DNA of 14,699 nucleotides. Source: Caulobacterales bacterium (lineage in GTDB: Bacteria; Pseudomonadota; Alphaproteobacteria; Caulobacterales; Parvularculaceae). A model generated the notes under the pieces. The model was not told the origin of the DNA, did not search any database, and saw only the letters and a list, made by a program, of their open reading frames with translations. A program made the position numbers and the translations under genes. Positions 13,416 through 14,699 of the stretch are shown here, piece after piece (position 1 is the first letter of the stretch; each line of letters opens with the position of its first letter). The stretch spans positions 1 to 14,699 of the forward strand of contig JACKIL010000025.1 in assembly GCA_020638525.1 (NCBI GenBank). Reading direction: 5' to 3'.

Positions 13416-14152
13416 TCCTCCGCCGCGTCATCGACCATGTGAAGAAGCAGCAATGGACGGCGGTGTTCCTCGACTTCATCATTGTCGTCGTGGGCGTCTT
13501 CATCGGTATTCAGGTCTCTAACTGGAATGCGGCCCGTGCGGATCGCGCCCAGCTCGACCAGCAATTGACGAGCCTGCGAATTGAACTGGAGGAAAACAAG
13601 AAACACTTCAGCGCGTTTCGCGCCGCACTGCTCGAACAGATGGATGATGTGAACGCTTTACGGTCGGCGTTCAAATCTGACACGCCTTCGATCTCCAGCG
13701 ACGAAGTAGATGCAAGATTTCTCAACATTCAGCGTATCAAACTGTTTTCGCCAGACCTGACGGCGTTGAATGAGTTAGCAGAAACTGGCGGCCTGCGCCG
13801 CCTCTCTGGTTCCGAGATCAGAGGGGCGATCGGCGACTGGCAGCGTGAAGTTGACAACGTCGATCGCAATTATGCCGACGCGCTGCGACAGCGAGACAAC
13901 GTGCTGAACCCTTTCATGATGACGAGCATGGCCTATGGGCCCTTGCTGGAACAGTCCTACATTGTGGGCGAGAGCACCAGTAAATCGAAATTTCACAACG
14001 ATGTCGCAGCGCTCGCCGCGAGCCGGGAAGTCGATAACCAGCTCGCCTATCGATACGGCATTACTGGCTCCACCGTCTATGCGTTGGACGCGCTCGATCG
14101 CGAGACAACACGGCTGATCGAAATGCTCATTCAGCGGGAGGCCGAAAGGTGA
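13412..14152 (+). CDS. DUF6090-like membrane protein, array paralog 4
   Basis: The product is 246 aa, the shortest complete copy, starting in the ATGA at 13412-13415. Its N-terminus (MILRRVIDHVKKQQWTAVFL) and QVSNWNAAR follow the array pattern. After it comes a strongly charged helical region (LDQQLTSLRIELEENKKHFS). The core motif is the most divergent of the four: TALNELAETGGLRRLSGSEIR at 117-137, with the DPELR core changed to GSEIR. No Cys is present. It does not overlap the next gene: a 54-bp gap with a fresh AAGGAG ribosome site precedes the NTF2-like gene. Confidence 0.87.
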   Translation: MILRRVIDHVKKQQWTAVFLDFIIVVVGVFIGIQVSNWNAARADRAQLDQQLTSLRIELEENKKHFSAFRAALLEQMDDVNALRSAFKSDTPSISSDEVDARFLNIQRIKLFSPDLTALNELAETGGLRRLSGSEIRGAIGDWQREVDNVDRNYADALRQRDNVLNPFMMTSMAYGPLLEQSYIVGESTSKSKFHNDVAALAASREVDNQLAYRYGITGSTVYALDALDRETTRLIEMLIQREAER

Positions 14153-14206
14153 GCCTGCCAGAATCGCCCGCCCAAGGATCTTCCGGTCACAGATAAGGAG
14201 AATGCG

Positions 14207-14680
14207 ATGTTTACGGAAATGCTGGCGATAGCGGCCTGCGCCGCAGTGGATGATGCGGTCGCTCAATCGGTTCGCGAGGCGCGCGCATCTTTCAATCGCG
14301 CCATTGCGGAGAAAAACATCGACACAATCAGCCACGTCCTCACCGAAAACGTTGTTCTTGTCACCGGAACTGACAGCATCCAGTTTCTCGGCCGCGAAGC
14401 CCAGCTTGCAATCTGGAGCGAGGATTTTTCCAAAGACGATCGCTTGGTGTACGAGCGCAAAACTGACTGCGTCATGCCCTCGCCGCTCTATCCGATCGCG
14501 ATTGAGACCGGCGCGTGGCGCGGCGCGCTCGAAGGGGATGCGGGCGACTTCGTCTCCGGTCTCTACACAGCGAAATGGCGCCTTGCCGACGGTGAATGGC
14601 GTCTTGAGGCTGAAACCTTCATGACGACCGGATGCGGCGGCGCGTTATGCCCGATACCGGCCAGCGAGTCTCAACCATGA
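14207..14680 (+). CDS. NTF2/SnoaL-like (DUF4440-type) protein embedded in the array
   Basis: The product is 157 aa with a clear AAGGAG site before ATG 14207. The pattern of an N-terminal helix pair (VREARASFNRAIAEKNIDTI), then ENVVLVTGTDSIQFLGREAQ, then strands ending in YTAKWRLADGEWRLEAETFM matches the SnoaL/ketosteroid-isomerase-like fold in its DUF4440 flavour: small cone-shaped proteins that bind or isomerise small molecules, or just dimerise. The first 12 residues (MFTEMLAIAACA) are hydrophobic, with a Cys in a lipobox-like IAAC, but lack the usual basic start, so export is doubtful. It is likely transcribed with the DUF6090-like genes, and its TGA overlaps the start of paralog 5 (ATGA at 14677-14680). 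It shares no N-terminus with them. Confidence 0.75.
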   Translation: MFTEMLAIAACAAVDDAVAQSVREARASFNRAIAEKNIDTISHVLTENVVLVTGTDSIQFLGREAQLAIWSEDFSKDDRLVYERKTDCVMPSPLYPIAIETGAWRGALEGDAGDFVSGLYTAKWRLADGEWRLEAETFMTTGCGGALCPIPASESQP

Positions 14681-14699
14681 TCCTGCGCCGCGTCATCGA
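14677..14699 (+). CDS. DUF6090-like membrane protein, array paralog 5, truncated by window end
   Basis: ATGATCCTGCGCCGCGTCAT followed by CGA is the last sequence in the window and translates MILRRVI. It is base-for-base the same as the first 23 nt of paralog 1 at 11063. It starts in an ATGA overlap with the NTF2-like gene, exactly as the other copies start within their predecessor. Only seven full codons are visible, so the rest of the gene is unknown, but identity over 23 nt at the expected junction makes it a near-certain fifth copy. Confidence 0.88.

Overview
The window reads as a chromosomal segment of an alphaproteobacterium. It is GC-rich with strong G/C third-position preference, and it carries DUF3422, bactofilin, FkbM and LpdA proteins of alphaproteobacterial type. 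It also has the short palindromic repeats ('CTCATCCTGAGG...', 'CCTCCCCCGT...ACGGGGGAGG', 'CCCGTAGGGCGGATG...') that are scattered through many genomes of that class. I cannot fix the genus; an affinity to Caulobacterales/Hyphomonadaceae or Hyphomicrobiales is only a guess. All identifications come from reading the sequence, without database searches.

Layout. Positions 1-87 are the C-terminus of a GabD-type succinate-semialdehyde dehydrogenase. A bactofilin (289-750, -) and a secreted SH3b protein with a Gln-rich repeat tail (886-1542, -) follow, each with a plausible terminator. Divergent from these are a DUF3422 membrane-anchored protein (1715-3025, +) and a tiny lipoprotein (3067-3303, +). 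They converge on an FkbM-family methyltransferase (3313-4191, -). Positions 4192-5304 hold no convincing gene, but contain a perfect parS centromere site (4554-4571) and a dense cluster of dispersed palindromic repeats.

Next comes a visibly AT-richer accessory stretch (about 5210-7190). It holds a small secreted protein (+), then a two-gene minus-strand unit: a double-DUF1508 (YegP-like) protein followed by a TIR-like/Rossmann-fold protein with a CPFD...FNMPFELG signature. This unit sits directly behind lpdA (7189-8613, -). The core-type genome resumes with lpdA, a three-His-box fatty acid desaturase (8739-9848, -) and a divergent DhlA-like haloalkane dehalogenase (10058-10984, +).

The most striking region is 11063 to the window end. 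Four complete paralogous single-pass membrane proteins and the start of a fifth lie in tandem, most joined by 4-bp ATGA stop/start overlaps. Each begins with almost the same 39 residues (MILRRVIEHVKKQHW + a hydrophobic segment ending QVSNWN), and even the DNA of that part is nearly identical between copies. The C-terminal domains have diverged heavily, keeping only a short central motif at an almost fixed position (residues 117-141). An NTF2/SnoaL-like protein is embedded between copies four and five and overlaps copy five by ATGA. The N-terminal signature resembles the DUF6090 family known mainly from Bacteroidota. The array looks like a co-translated, diversifying set of membrane-anchored, probably periplasmic-facing proteins, and it is my main candidate for an undescribed system. 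Its function is unknown to me.
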